NCBI GenBank assembly: GCA_037576215.1
Contig: JBANDB010000013.1
Span: 2,480,001-2,544,000, forward strand
Origin: Armillaria gallica
Taxonomy: Eukaryota > Basidiomycota > Agaricomycetes > Agaricales > Physalacriaceae
Length of the DNA stretch: 64,000 bases
Direction of reading: 5' to 3'
Shown: positions 33,246 to 43,929 of the stretch, piece by piece
How the letters are laid out: each line of letters starts with the position of its first letter
Position numbering within the stretch: the stretch's first letter is position 1
Notes under the pieces: generated by a model
The model's database searches: none
What the model was told of the DNA's origin: nothing
The model's input: only the letters and a program-made list of their open reading frames with translations
Program-made: the position numbers and the translations under genes

Positions 33246-34544
33246 ATGCTACTCCTTATTGTTTTGTGAGTTAATTCTTACATTACTTTTAAGACGCTAA
33301 AGGTTTGGGGCTGTAGATATTGCCTCCAGTTCGCCGTTTCGCATGGCTTTCGTTTTGACAGCTTTATAGGAACTGTACTTTTCGAGAGCTCCATAAGGCT
33401 ATCCTGGCATCGCAATGGGAGTGATCCAAACAGGATGCAGTTTTTACTAGCAAACGCCACGCAGGATGATTTATTATTTGAGACTTTAGCTTCAAAATTC
33501 TCCGCAACCGACCTCACACAACCTGATGGGACGCTCAATGTGACTTTTGGAGCGTCGGGGTGCGTCTCGATCTTTGCAATAAGTACTCACTCATCATCTT
33601 CTAACCATAGAGAATACTTTATTCACGCAATCAACGATCAAGGCGATGTCATAGCTGTAACCCCGAAATTCATTGTAGAGGATGGAGTAATTTCCCGGCT
33701 CACCCCGTTCTTCGGATTGACACAACAGTCCGGAGCACCAGTTGAGCACCAGAGAGGTCCGTATTTGCACCTTGTAGCACTTATGATGCCACTCAATCTC
33801 TTCATCCCAGCAGTTCCTCCGAGGAACCAGTACAAAGCACTGCATCAGCGCCACCGTGCGTCGCTGCATGAACGTAGTCGCTCGATCTGATTAATATCGT
33901 AGGATCCTTTCCTCCAAGGAACTAGTGCAAAGCGCTGCATCAGCGCCACCGTGCGTTGTCCATGAACATAGCCAACCCAATCTGATTATCATGGTAGAAC
34001 TTCAAATTCGGCCCCACGCGCGCATCGAAAGCGTAAAATATCTGTCATTATTGGTGCAGTAATAGGATCTCTGGTATCCCTGCTGCTTATCTTTGGAAGC
34101 GGGACGTATCTCTTCATACGCTGGCGGCGTAAACAGCGGAACCTGGAGTGCCGCCTGTCACACAACCTTAAGATAGTACCTGAACTAACTTCGGATTCTC
34201 CACCAACTGGCACAATTAGAAAAGAAAATAGAGAAATCATCTCTCCGATGCGGCCGGGTGAGATGACACCAATGTTGCGGGACAGAAACCGGGAGACAAT
34301 CGAAGAGATTCCAGAGGGAAATCCGACTGAAGACGGGAGAGAAGGGATAATTAGCATTGGCACGCCTTTGCATGTCGATGTTTCCGGGACCCAGAGCGTG
34401 CAACAGCAGGAAGCTCCGCAGCCTGCCTTGGGTGATGTAGCGGCTGAGGTTATGAGGTTGAGGGAACAGGTTCAGCAGCTCATTGAACGAGAAGCAGAGA
34501 GAGCTCAGGGAAATATGTTGGATCCGCCACCGGCACATGCGTAA
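33246..34544 (+). CDS. single-pass membrane protein, paralogue 1
   Basis: Exon 1 (33246-33265) encodes MLLLIV. It splices to exon 2 (33317-), giving a signal peptide and an ectodomain, HGFRFDSFIGTVLFESSIRL, then SWHRNGSDP. The last exon (33998-34544) carries KRKISVIIGAVIGSLVSLLL, a single TM helix, a basic stop-transfer (RWRRKQR), a cytosolic tail, a short coiled coil and the end LDPPPAHA. The family is widespread in mushrooms, with an N-terminal beta-rich extracellular domain and unknown role; sensing or cell wall contact is a guess. The middle (33687-33810) could not be put in frame with certainty, so this copy may be broken there. It carries an extra duplicated 48-nt exon compared with paralogue 2. 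Confidence 0.65.
33808..33997 (+). repeat. tandem duplication of a 48-nt exon plus its 47-nt intron
   Basis: Two adjacent 95-bp units (33808-33902 and 33903-33997), each an exon end with GCATCAGCGCCACC followed by a 47-nt GTGCGT...AG intron. The second unit gives a complete 48-nt internal exon, so the reading frame into the TM exon is unchanged. Paralogue 2 has one unit. Confidence 0.85.
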
Positions 34545-34545
34545 A

Positions 34546-35300
34546 GGAAATTTCTGAAAGGATTCTATCTTAGTCGCGACTTAGCGTTAAACTAACATTG
34601 GTCCTTGATAACTCTATGGACATTGAAATTCGAGGACTGACTTTGCTTCATGAAAATTCCGTGAGGATGGGATTTCTGTATCGAGATCACCCTTGAGCCA
34701 GAATGAATGGACGGTCAGCAGAACAAAGGAAAATACGTACTGCGTAATGGCATGCCTTCCTACCGCTCATCTCCCTAATTCGCATACATAAAGAAGGACA
34801 CATTCGAGATTTCAATGCCCTGCAGAGGGAACATTATGCACGTGAAGAAGCAACTGACAGAACACATACTTAATATGAGATTGATTCCGCACAGTTCAGT
34901 TTTACTTTTGAGAGTATCGAGTGTAAAATCTTGCTTGCGCTTTCGGAGAATTGGATAGAGACTAACGTTGAACTTGAAACATGGCCCTCTTACTGCTCTA
35001 GGCTGCACTCCCCTCAATGTGGTGGCCTAAATGTGTACTACATGATTTGTTTCAAGTTATAATTAATATTGATATTTTGTGAATTTCATGATTCATGAGT
35101 CCGAATCATGAACCTTTGATGGTCTGAGAGCATATATTCTGTAAGAGCGAAATCGACCAGGTACATGTACAACCAACCAATACATACATAAGAAACGAAA
35201 CACTCGCTCCATCCTACGGTTGCCGCAAGGGATAAAATACAAAGTCCTCAACGCTACAACTGCTATGAGCGAAGACTATACCCAAAGGAGAATGAAAATG
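34546..35300. other. intergenic, no recognised gene
   Basis: Between convergent genes. Contains only a short - strand ORF (34775-35017) without recognisable features. Confidence 0.4.
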
Positions 35301-37080
35301 TTAGAACTTGTGTATCTGAAACGCCTGAATCGTCACACTAGGCAACTCATCCAAAACATGAGCTGACTCGTCAATAATCCAGTCAAGAAATGCAACGAGG
35401 ATGACCTCCTCTCCCACCTGCCCCAGAACATCACTAGAATCATACGCCAGTCGCACACCTAGTTTATCTGATATGAACTGATCCAGCCCTTGAAATACTC
35501 GCGACGAAACCTCCTCCGACAGAGAGGATTCCAAGGTAATAGAGCCTCCTGCAACTCTATAGACGTCACCACCGAAATGGGTCTGACATTTCTGCATGAC
35601 AGCAGAGATATTGAAGATGTACTCCAACATGAAAGGACAGGTCATCCGGAGGGAAGTGTCTTTCACCAGTCGGAAGACGGATAGGGCACGGTCGTAGTGG
35701 GAGGGAAAGGGTGACACGCAGAGGAGTATCTCCATAAGAGCTACATAGAGCTCAGTGTCAACTGGATCGTATGACCATGGTGCCTGCGCTACAGCCTCAG
35801 TCGCGGTGACCGATAAATGGCGTATCAACGATGTAAACTTTGGTCGATCGTACTTGTTCATCGGATTATGACAGAATGCGCGAACGGTTCTTAGCATGCG
35901 TTCTTTCCCCAGGAACGTGATGGCGCCGTCGTGGTCGACCTCCTTGAGAACCACGGCGTTAAGAGCATCAGTTTGAGCGAGGAATTATTTGGCTATGGTG
36001 AATGTGGTGAGATCTTCCGGTGATCTGAGACGAATCAGTTCAGTCGCCGACGAGAGATCAGTGACCACGGGAATTTGGTCCCTATTGACATATTTCGTTG
36101 CAGGCGGGTCCTGGGGAATCTTGAGCAGCTCGCTGTTCACAGGTCCTATCTGTTGGTATATGCACGTCAAGTTGGACCGTAAGATGACTGCAATTCGAGG
36201 GCTGACGACAAAGATGCGATGGACCTGGTCGCCTGTCACTGATAAGCCCTCGAACAATCCAAATCCGCTGCTGCTCATAATAAATTCTGAGGTAGGATGA
36301 GCCTCCCAGATACCAAGGAAACATGCGCTAGCCTGCATATCGTACGCAAGAGACTCGCTATGCTCCATGTCGGGATCAAGGTTGGTCATCATCTGAAGAT
36401 GAACCCTTTCTATTCCGCGTTCGTTGTATATCGCTCTAGCGTGGTCGAGAATCTGTGAATGAGGGGTATCCAAGTAGTAATGGAGAACACGCAGCCACAC
36501 ATCGGTATGTGTTTGGCAGTGGTGTTTAGTTTTATAGCGTTTGAGCCACTGCCGAATTGTCGAGCCTCCGTGAGGATGATCAGGATCGAAGTATGACCCT
36601 CCCATATTGCGGTAATGCATCACGAACAAGAATTTCCGCAGCCGTTCAACATCACGGCGTTTAAGGGTGATCTTGCAGCTGGTAAGTTTGGAATGGAGAG
36701 TTTGAATGACGACCGAGGCTTCCCTCTCTAGGGTGGAAAGCTTTTTCTCCAGCTCGTTGGCGTTGCTAGGGTTGCTTGCATCCCTGTAGAGGTTCTTGAG
36801 CCCATAAATGGACCCAGTGGAACGAACATCAAGGCACCCTGATGCCAAGTCATAGTAGAGGACGTGCTCAGGATAGATACCGGTGCGTTTGTACTCTCTG
36901 TCGCGCTCTGCACCGGTCCTGTAACAAGCCGTTAAAATAGACCAAATACGGTGCGAACACTTACATGCGACGACCGACTTGAAAACGTCGTAGTATGAAT
37001 CTCGGGATGGCGTGGTGGAACTGGTCATGTTCGTTAAGTGGTTTGCTAGAGGATGCGACTGGTTTAGTGCGAGGAGGCAT
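35301..37080 (-). pseudogene. DUF4238-like protein with one in-frame stop
   Basis: Start ATG at 37080. Exon 1 (37080-36965) encodes EHDQFHHAIPRFILRRFQVG, the HHxIPRFILRxF opening of DUF4238-type proteins. A 46-nt intron (36964-36919) is removed, and exon 2 runs to a stop at 35301. The body has LRKFLFVMHYRNMGGSYF, FIMSSSGFGLFEGLS and FVVSPRIAVILRSN, the conserved blocks of the fungal family; function unknown. A TAA at 35987-35985 (TIAK-stop-FLAQTDALNAVVL) interrupts a frame that is otherwise open for 577 codons. The segment after the stop (217 codons) keeps the family pattern and would be lost. The likely original codon cannot be told from one copy. Confidence 0.8.
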
Positions 37081-37424
37081 CAGTACTAGGAGGAGACCAG
37101 GTAAGCGCCAGAATCGCAGGAAGTGGGCAACCGATCACATGCACATGCCCCGCTTTGATCATAGCGCTTAGGTCCCCCTGACATGTACAGCCACTGCGTG
37201 GCTGGTATATTTTCTCATCGGAAAAACGAGACCTCAAAATATTGTGTTGATCTTCTAATGGTAAAAACGAGTTCAGAAATGAAGCTGAAAGATGAGATCA
37301 CTTCCATTCTTTTAAGGTAAGGAAAACAACCTGAAAATGGGAGTGGAAACCCCGTTTCTCGCTGTTGCGAGTCCTATGTACTTATATCGAGGTCTCGGGA
37401 AACTCCTGCTAAGGTTTGTCCGGG
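37081..37424. other. intergenic
   Basis: Probable promoter of the - strand DUF4238-like gene. Nothing else seen. Confidence 0.35.
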
Positions 37425-37860
37425 GAAATAGCCAATATAACCTCATTTTGACCTATCGTAACATCGGGGCAAGAACTTTCAGGCGATTCGAGACTGGACA
37501 GGTCAGATGTGTCGTCGTCGACGAGCCAACCTCGGTGTTCGACTCCGAAGGGGAATTTGCGCTGTCCGACAATCTGATTTGAGCACGAGAAGGAAAGACA
37601 ATGATTTTTTGTTACACGTCGGTTTGGACATTTGACGAAACGTGCAGATCTCGTTGTGTAAGCCCTTCTTTCCGTTCCGTGCATCACTAGTCACTGATTT
37701 AGGTATACGAAGTTGTGTGAATCCAACTCAAGGATGGAACGATAGCCGAAGCTGGTACTTGCCATAAGTTCAACATAAGCCTTTCTTGAGGGAGAGAGAG
37801 TACGCGAAATAAACGACATTCAGGCGAGCGCATTTGTTGTTATTGACATAGTAGCCGCAC
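37425..37860 (+). pseudogene. ABC transporter 3' fragment, copy 3
   Basis: Starts inside the penultimate-exon intron and continues as RARTFRRFETGQVRC, VVDEPTSVFDSEGEFALSDN, a TGA, then AREGKTMIF and a frameshift before the H-loop region. Traces of the KLYNIQASAF end occur near 37820-37850. It lacks everything upstream of the Walker B exon, so it is a truncated pseudogene. Confidence 0.85.
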
Positions 37861-38574
37861 CTCTCTGGCATAGCGTGTGATGCTTGTTTGCATGATATGG
37901 TGGCGGATGGTACGACTCATGTCGATCAGAGTTACTTCTTATCAAGCGACAAACGGCTGAATCACATACTAAGCAATGTGGCGCGCTGGAGTTTCCCAGG
38001 CTTTAGGTAGATCATAATCGGCAGGAAAAGATAAGCAGAGCGAGTCTTCTTTGTATGTCATTATCATCTTACTCTCGTCAGTGCTAGACGCCGGATGGTA
38101 TCTGTGGAAGGAAAAAGAAAAGGTAACTCGCAAACCCCGATGGACATGCTCAGAAGCTAATATTACCCACCGGCCAATGAAAAGATGCAGTTGTCCTGGA
38201 CCAGGATAGTTGTTCAACAACAAGGTGCATTTTGACGGAAGATTGTGATGCGCAATCAGTAAATGACCGTTAATCACCGAGTATCTTTTTAACAACAAAA
38301 ATACCATAACAGGACTCTTTTGGCGCAAAAACATCCCATCAGGTCATTTGATCGAAATCTTATCCCCAACACTTCGAGCCATGTCTTGGAATTGAATTGC
38401 CACCAACACGGCTCTCCAGTTTCCTTTCTGATCTTTTCTTCTTGTATATCTTTTCTTCATTTTCTCTGGCTACGTCTTATTCCTGCCTTGGCGCCGAATT
38501 GGCGAGTTGGTACCTCCATCCGGTCCGACGTGTTCTCGGTCTTTCGCCAGCGTTACCCTCTTCCAGTCGACGCA
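37861..38574. other. intergenic upstream of G-alpha gene
   Basis: No gene recognised; a pyrimidine-rich tract at 38390-38480 fits a fungal promoter. Confidence 0.45.
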
Positions 38575-40237
38575 ATGGGTGCATGCTTGTCCTCTGGTGG
38601 CTTTGAGGTGACGGATACGGAGAAGGCTCTGCATAAAAGAGCTGAGAAGGAGCTCAAGGAGGTGCCCTTGCTCGCGATATGAATGTACGTGCAGCGCTAA
38701 CCTGCGCCACCTCCAGGCGAAGGCCAAAATGGCCACCCAAGTCAAGGTACATACACCCTATAAAGTATACTGCTGTACCCCAAGTTCATATACCGCCCGT
38801 AGGTTTTACTTTTGGGATCTGGAGATTCTGGAAAGTCGACTGTGCTAAAGGTGCATATCCACCTTATCGTACTACACGTCCCTCATCCTCTACGATAGCA
38901 AATGCGTCTTATCCATAAAATTCCGTTTTCGCCACAAGAAATCGAGTCATTCCGACAGTTCACGTTCGACAACCTGACTGGCGGCTTGAAGTGCATCCTT
39001 GATGCGATGGAAGACATGGACCTCAAGGTTTCGGAGGACAACATTGAACATATCGATGCCATAGACAATGCGCGCTACTTGAAGGATGGAGAACCATTCC
39101 CGATAGAATATCTTGAGCCACTCAAGGCGTTATGGCAGGATCCGGGGATTCGCAAAGCGTGGCAGAGAGGAAACGAAGCAGCTTTGCCTGAAAAGTACGT
39201 CCTCCTCTTCCCTTGTTGCCCTATATGTCGTTCTTACAGAGCGTAGCTTGGAATATTTCTTCTCTGATCTTGATCGCCTATTTGATCCTACGTATCAGCC
39301 GACTGACCAGGACATCATACAATGCCGCGTACGGACTACCGGGATCAAGGAAACCGTCTTCAACCTTCAGGACCGCGAGCTTACTATGGTTGACGTCGGC
39401 GGCCAGAAATCTGAACGGCGGAAATGGATACACTGTTTCCAGGACGTGACGAGTATCCTGTTCCTCGTCAGCTTGAGTGGATATGACCAATGTCTAGTAG
39501 AAGACAAGGATGCGGTATGTGATTATTATTGATATCTCGGTGAATCACCGCCCTGATGCGATCTGATAGAATCAAATGCAAGATGCGATGACCATATGGG
39601 ACTCGATATGCCACTCACAGTGGTTCAAGTACACTTCGATTGTACGTAGGACCCTCTTATGATCGGGTAGCCTCTAACACAGCGTTTCTTCTAGATCTTA
39701 TTTTTGAACAAGAACGACCTTTTCGAAAAGAAGATACCCCATTCTGATATCAAAAGCTTCTTCCCGGTGCGTCATTTTCTCCTGCGCATCTGCCAATCAT
39801 CCCCTCATCAATTTCTTAGGATTATGATGGTGAGCCAGGTGACGTCCGTGCAGGTCGCAGTTATTTCAAGCGTCGCTTTTCGAAACTGGCCACTAAGGCT
39901 GGTCGGCAGAAGGAGAGGGAGATATATATTCAGTAAGTTTTTCGTATGTAGTCAGAACTGAGAAATGCTGATGCGTAATCACCTAGCATAACGACGGCAA
40001 CTGATACTGCCATGCTTCGGGTCGTAATGGCCGCCGTGGAAGGTACGTTGTATTCTATTTAGCTTTCCTAATACTATCGATTGACATTCGGCCCTTTAGA
40101 GTGAGTATCCTTCCTCTTATTCCATCACCCCCCACCCACCTTCCTTCCTCACTATTCCCGACTTATCCCATCGTCTTCCCCCTTCTCTCTTTAGTATCGT
40201 GGTTCGGTCCAGCCTTACAAATGCGACGCTGCTCTGA
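38575..40237 (+). CDS. heterotrimeric G-protein alpha subunit
   Basis: Eleven exons give 361 residues: 38575-38661, 38717-38746, 38803-38850, 38899-39194, 39247-39514, 39570-39641, 39695-39766, 39820-39932, 39987-40042, 40100 and 40195-40237. MGACLSS offers an N-myristoylation Gly and a palmitoylation Cys. GTP site: P-loop GSGDSGKST (44-52; Glu usual at 47 is Asp), switch I RVRTTGI with catalytic Arg181 and Mg-binding Thr184, switch II DVGGQ with Gln207, NKND (272-275) and TTATDT (331-336). It couples seven-TM receptors to effectors at the plasma membrane. The C-terminus [14 protein letters not shown], the receptor-contact helix, appears only if base 40100 is a one-nucleotide exon. Otherwise intact. 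P-loop and sequence place it among divergent expanded mushroom G-alphas. Confidence 0.93.
40100..40100 (+). other. putative one-nucleotide exon of the G-alpha gene
   Basis: Exon 9 ends at 40042 with phase 1 (G). Intron 40043-40099 (GTACGT...TTTAG, 57 nt), then a single A, then intron 40101-40194 (GTGAGT...TTTAG, 94 nt). G+A+T forms Asp348 and the following 14 codons read as a textbook G-alpha C-terminus ending in TGA. Skipping the A shifts the frame and yields an unrelated tail. Confidence 0.75.
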
Positions 40238-40515
40238 ACTTCATCCTTGGCCCGGCTTCGTTCATCTTTCTTTAAACCCATTCTGACTTTTTCCCCATTT
40301 TTTTCGCGTCGACCTGTGCTTTTATTCCATGATCAAAATACGCCCCAGTTCTATTATATCTAGTAACGTACGTCACTCACCTTGTTCCTCGTTGATCCCA
40401 TCTGATCTGTTGAACAGATCCGCGCTGCTCTGCTTTGATTGCTATCCTATAACATCCATTGGCTTTCTGTAACATACACTTACTTTTACGACCCTACGAC
40501 TGTCACTAGTAGTAG
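40238..40515. other. 3' flank of G-alpha gene
   Basis: Pyrimidine-rich, no ORF of note. Confidence 0.35.
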
Positions 40516-40608
40516 CTTTGGCTCAAGGCTCGGGCTCATCATTTGAGCAAGCCTGGCCCTCTGCCAGCCGAGCCAAAGCCTCGAAAGCCCGGCCAAGCCG
40601 GGCCTTTC
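40516..40608. repeat. GC-rich nested inverted repeat
   Basis: TTTGGCTC (40516) pairs with GAGCCAAA (about 40569-40576). Directly after it GAAAGCCCGGC-CAA-GCCGGGCCTTTC (40583-40608) forms a second hairpin with one bulge. GGCTCGGGC-type words recur. A miniature repeat or transcript-terminating structure is possible. Confidence 0.6.
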
Positions 40609-40670
40609 AAATCACTAGTCGCTACTTCCGGGATATTCATTCCCCTACATCAATTCTACTTGCATCATTG

Positions 40671-41018
40671 TTATTGACGTTGACCTCCGACAGTACATTC
40701 ATCTAAGTTCCCTTTCGCAAAGATAGATATGAAGCATAGAAGTCCACGGCTAGTCTCTGGATCTGGCGCTGTGAACATTCTGTTTCCCAGGTCGTGTTTC
40801 ATGTCGTAACGGCACGTCTTTGTATTTAAGTATGAGGGTGGCGTCGAAACATATATCTTAGCCCTAGCCCAGCCAGCGTCTTCATCATTGGCTCGAACGT
40901 AATTTTCGAGTTCAGAGTCTGGCGTCCGACTATCACCGACAGACGTTCTCATCGCCGCGGGTGTTAACCTCCAAGCATGCGATATCAGGAATACCAACGG
41001 CAAAGTCGACGTGTTCAT
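40671..41018 (-). CDS. possible small secreted protein
   Basis: 115 codons starting MNTSTLPLVFLISHAWRL, a hydrophobic start that could be a signal peptide, then a polar body with three Cys. No family recognised, no intron borders visible, and the coding status is unproven. Confidence 0.25.
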   Translation of the reverse strand: MNTSTLPLVFLISHAWRLTPAAMRTSVGDSRTPDSELENYVRANDEDAGWARAKIYVSTPPSYLNTKTCRYDMKHDLGNRMFTAPDPETSRGLLCFISIFAKGNLDECTVGGQRQ

Positions 41019-41169
41019 TTGTTATCTAATGGACTTTTCGTTTGAGAGGCTGATATAAACTACAGAGGTGTGACTAGACCAATCTCCGTAACTTGTGCTG
41101 ATTAGGACCAAGATATGTGTTTTCTGCATCCGTTCTATACGACGCGAGTTAGATCGCGGAGACTAACAT

Positions 41170-41262
41170 CCGACATCGATGTGGTGCAAACGGTAACACT
41201 GCCGCGCCTCATAGTATAACGAGAACTCGCCGCGGCAGCGCTGGGTTCGATTCCCTGCGTCT
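41170..41262 (+). ncRNA. tRNA-like module I (with extended central stem)
   Basis: TGGTGCAAACGGTAACAC (A-box-like), a perfect 8-bp central stem (CTGCCGCG / CGCGGCAG) with a long loop, and TGGGTTCGATTCCC (B box/T-arm). TTTTT at 41285-41289. Acceptor ends do not pair well. The long loop could hold an intron if this were a true tRNA. Confidence 0.5.
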
Positions 41263-41429
41263 GCCTTGTGATGTTGGGCATAAGTTTTTGGACCTTGGGA
41301 GAGGGGGAGACATGTCAATGCCATGGTCTCGAACATCATCTGGCGTCTTTTCATTTCAGTGTGTTCATCAACGCTGTTGATCACATCGCTGACCCCGTGT
41401 CAAGATGAGATGTGGTTGCCTATCCAACG

Positions 41430-41497
41430 TGGGATATGGCATAAAAGCCAACAACGCCGCGTTAGCCAGCGCACGAGGTTCGATTCCTCGTATCTGG
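41430..41497 (+). ncRNA. tRNA-like module A
   Basis: GGATATGGCATAAAAGCC (A-box-like), CGAGGTTCGATTCCTCG (perfect 5-bp T-arm with consensus B box), 3' end TATCTGG, and T6 at 41528-41533. The acceptor 5' strand is degenerate. Confidence 0.55.
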
Positions 41498-42139
41498 AAT
41501 GTTCAAGGACTCAGGAGCGTTGGTTCATTTTTTATGATCACAAAGTGAAAACGATACGGCTCGAATACCGGCCCCAATTTATCTGGCTGCTACTATTCAG
41601 AGCAACAAAGGAACTGAGATTCAGCACGTGTGCATGAAAAAGCCCGTTCCATCCATGTGTTATTGTGCATCGACCACGAACCGCGCACGATCTTTTGGCC
41701 ATCAGCTGCAGAAACGAGTAAGATAGACTGACTTACCTACGCGGGGGATTGCTTCGACAGCGGCCATTTTCAAGTTCGGTTGGTGGGTGCATTATATCGC
41801 CGTCACGCCAAAATGTCGCGAGCAAAACCCTAACTATTCTTTCTTCTGTTAGCAATAAGAAAGGGTACCATCCTTTAATGGTTTCGATGAAGGAAGTGCT
41901 TGACGACGACATGATACCACAATTGAACAGGCATTGAAACCCCAGAATTTATAGGGACGGCGCGCGGGACCAGGTCAGTGTAGGAAACAGGCTATGGAAG
42001 GGACTGCGCGTGACATTTTCCCACCCAGTTCCTCTCTTTAGCTTTAGTCCTCCAGCGGCGCGGGGTCATCCCCAGGTTCGAGCATGAAGGGGTTCTTTAA
42101 CACCGTAGGACAAGACGTCCTATCACTTTTTAAGCTACC

Positions 42140-42198
42140 AAAGAGATCGTGTAAGAGAAACGTCGCGGTTAGCTTATGGTTCGAGTCCCTCTATCTGC
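42140..42198 (+). ncRNA. tRNA-like module G (weak)
   Basis: GAGATCGTGTAAGAG and GGTTCGAGTCC boxes, 3' end TATCTGC, and T6 at 42225-42230. Stems are poor. Confidence 0.35.
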
Positions 42199-42323
42199 TT
42201 AAAACAATGGGCGATAATTGCGTATTTTTTATTCCCGCCGGCTATCAAGCCTTAAGTACCTCTTTCGGTCCCCGGAATTTGATAGACACATCCTTCGGTA
42301 ATCTCTGTCCCTTATAAATGTAA

Positions 42324-42378
42324 TCGGAAATAGTATAGAGGCCGGTCGTGGCAGCTCGGGTTCGATTCCCATATTCGA
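42324..42378 (+). ncRNA. tRNA-like module F (short)
   Basis: TCGGAAATAGTATAGAGGCC, GGGTTCGATTCCC (perfect inner T-arm), 3' end TATTCGA, and T6 at 42396-42401. The central stem is missing; 55 nt. Confidence 0.4.
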
Positions 42379-42606
42379 AATACCGTGGTAAGCACTTTTT
42401 TCATCTCGTGGGCAAGGAAAATTTCCAGGAGTAATTATTTGATGCAGAGTTCCAATATCTTTCTTGATCTGGCAACCGAAGGGCAAGCAACGATTTGACC
42501 CTTGGACTGTTTTTCATCCAAGGTAAGCGGATGGGTCTCTATCCCAGTCTCGCTGGATCCCGTCTCAGGATGCATCGACGAATGAAATCGGTCGCTCATC
42601 CCAACG

Positions 42607-42683
42607 TCAGATATGGTGGAAAGGATACATTGCCACACTTCATATGTACGGCAAGAACTCAGGGTTCAATTCCCTGTATCTGA
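42607..42683 (+). ncRNA. tRNA-like module E, all stems paired
   Basis: Acceptor-like stem TCAGATA/TATCTGA (7 bp), A-box-like TGGTGGAAAGGAT, central stem TTGCC/GGCAA (5 bp, 15-nt loop), T-arm CAGGG/CCCTG around TTCAATT. TTTT at 42708-42711. Central and T-arm stems differ from modules B-D but stay paired, as covariation predicts. The nucleotide at the U33 position is C, so ordinary decoding is unlikely. Confidence 0.65.
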
Positions 42684-43141
42684 ATGTGAACTCAAAGTTA
42701 TGATTCCTTTTGGGTCTTTGGCGGAGCGTTCAATCCAAGCACGTACAAAAATGGTAACATAGATGGTCGCCCGCACTGCGCAGAAACATGCACGAACAGT
42801 TTTGCTCTATCATCGAATGCGCCAAGGTCCGCCGGTCGTGGTACTGCCATCAGTTGAAGGGGATATAGGTTGGGTATCCATAGTACGGGTACGATGCTTC
42901 TGAGCTGGCCCAGAGGGTAGCTTGTCCTGGAGAGGGAATGATGATCTCTTCAGTTTACATGAGCTAGTCAAGATTGAAGAGAGGACTTGGCGCACTTGAC
43001 CCTTTCTTGCCCAACGGAGGCATCTCCGATCCTTCTCTCTCCGCGTTAGCCAAGAAGAGAGCTCGTCTCTCTGAGGAGTAGACGTGACTGTATGCGCTCA
43101 AAGCAATGAGCAAAGTAGTCGCTCGTTTCGACTGTGTAAAA

Positions 43142-43793
43142 GCTTCGTCACGGTCCTCTGGCAGGAGGGACTAGTGTATTCCTTGTGACACAGAAGGCTT
43201 CATCCCTAGCTCTCGACGTCGTCCGACAGTGAGATGACTACATGCGGACGTCCACTCCTTCCTAACCGCCCGACGTACGTCCCTGCAGTCAGGCACAAAG
43301 CAGTTCTGTTTCCAAATCAGATATAGCGTAAAGGCTGACAATGCTGTGTTTGACAGCTCGAGGTTCGATCCCTCGTATCTGACTGAGTTTAGTGGTTGGA
43401 AGTTGTTCGTTAAATTTTGGAAGGTGAATAAGCGTCAATGCAAGGATATGACAGCGCAAATGCACGCGCGCACACACGGCCAGCCGCGTAACGCAGACAC
43501 AGGCTAAACTCGGCTTCTCTTGTGAACTGCAGGTTATGGAACGTGATTGCATGGCGTAGGAGCATAACTTCGCTCGTGGCATTGGTAGTAAAGACTTCCA
43601 TGAAGCCATGACAATGGGAGGGCGGATCGTCTGGAGAGGTAGCGAGATTATCGTGCATATTCCATGCACTCTAAGCGCCGCGCATTGTAGGCAGTGTCTG
43701 ACGATGGAAGCTAGAAGGGTTATGGCAGTCATTATGACACAGAAGACCTCGTCCATAACTCTTGACGTCATCCGGCGGTGAAGTGACTATATG
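43142..43793. repeat. tRNA-like array unit, copy X (leader, module B, body, next leader)
   Basis: Homologous to 46322-46970. The leader contains TTGTGACACAGAAGGCTTC and a GACGTC palindrome followed by GTGA(A/G)(A/G)TGACTA. It recurs 570 bp later at about 43734, so the unit is tandem with a period near 567-570 bp, but the second leader is cut before any module. Confidence 0.8.
43317..43382 (+). ncRNA. tRNA-like module B
   Basis: 66 nt. Acceptor-like stem TCAGATA/TATCTGA (perfect), A-box-like TAGCGTAAAGGC, central stem CTGACA/TGACAG (one mismatch), T-arm CGAGG/CCTCG with B box GGTTCGATCC. TTTT at 43415-43418. No space for a normal D-arm. Confidence 0.65.
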
Positions 43794-43929
43794 ATATGCT
43801 ATGAAATTCCAGACGGCGGTGCCGGCTGTGAGTGAGACGATCTCTCGCTGCTTAGTCAGCACCGTGACCTTATGAGCGTTGTATATGTTGTCGCGTGCTC
43901 GAACTGCTCTCAACGTCTAGCTGATCTGT

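Larger units (their letters stand above)
32600..34545. repeat. segmental duplication, copy 1 (membrane-protein gene and upstream region)
   Basis: Matches 44400-46178, beginning at a shared GCAGCATGTTGACTTG (32621; 44429) and running through the promoter (shared CGGTCACTCT..GCATTCACTG), all exons and the stop. Divergence is moderate in non-coding parts. Confidence 0.8.

Noticed and set aside
38320..38682. + strand ORF beginning upstream of the G-alpha start
   Set aside because: It overlaps the G-alpha first exon only because the 5' leader is open; the MGACLSS start with lipidation signal is the real one.
40043..40194. Twin-intron (outer donor split after its first G by an inner intron) instead of a one-base exon
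   Set aside because: It is sequence-compatible but gives a tail beginning YRGSVQPYK, unlike any G-alpha C-terminus, whereas the one-base exon gives the expected 14 residues.
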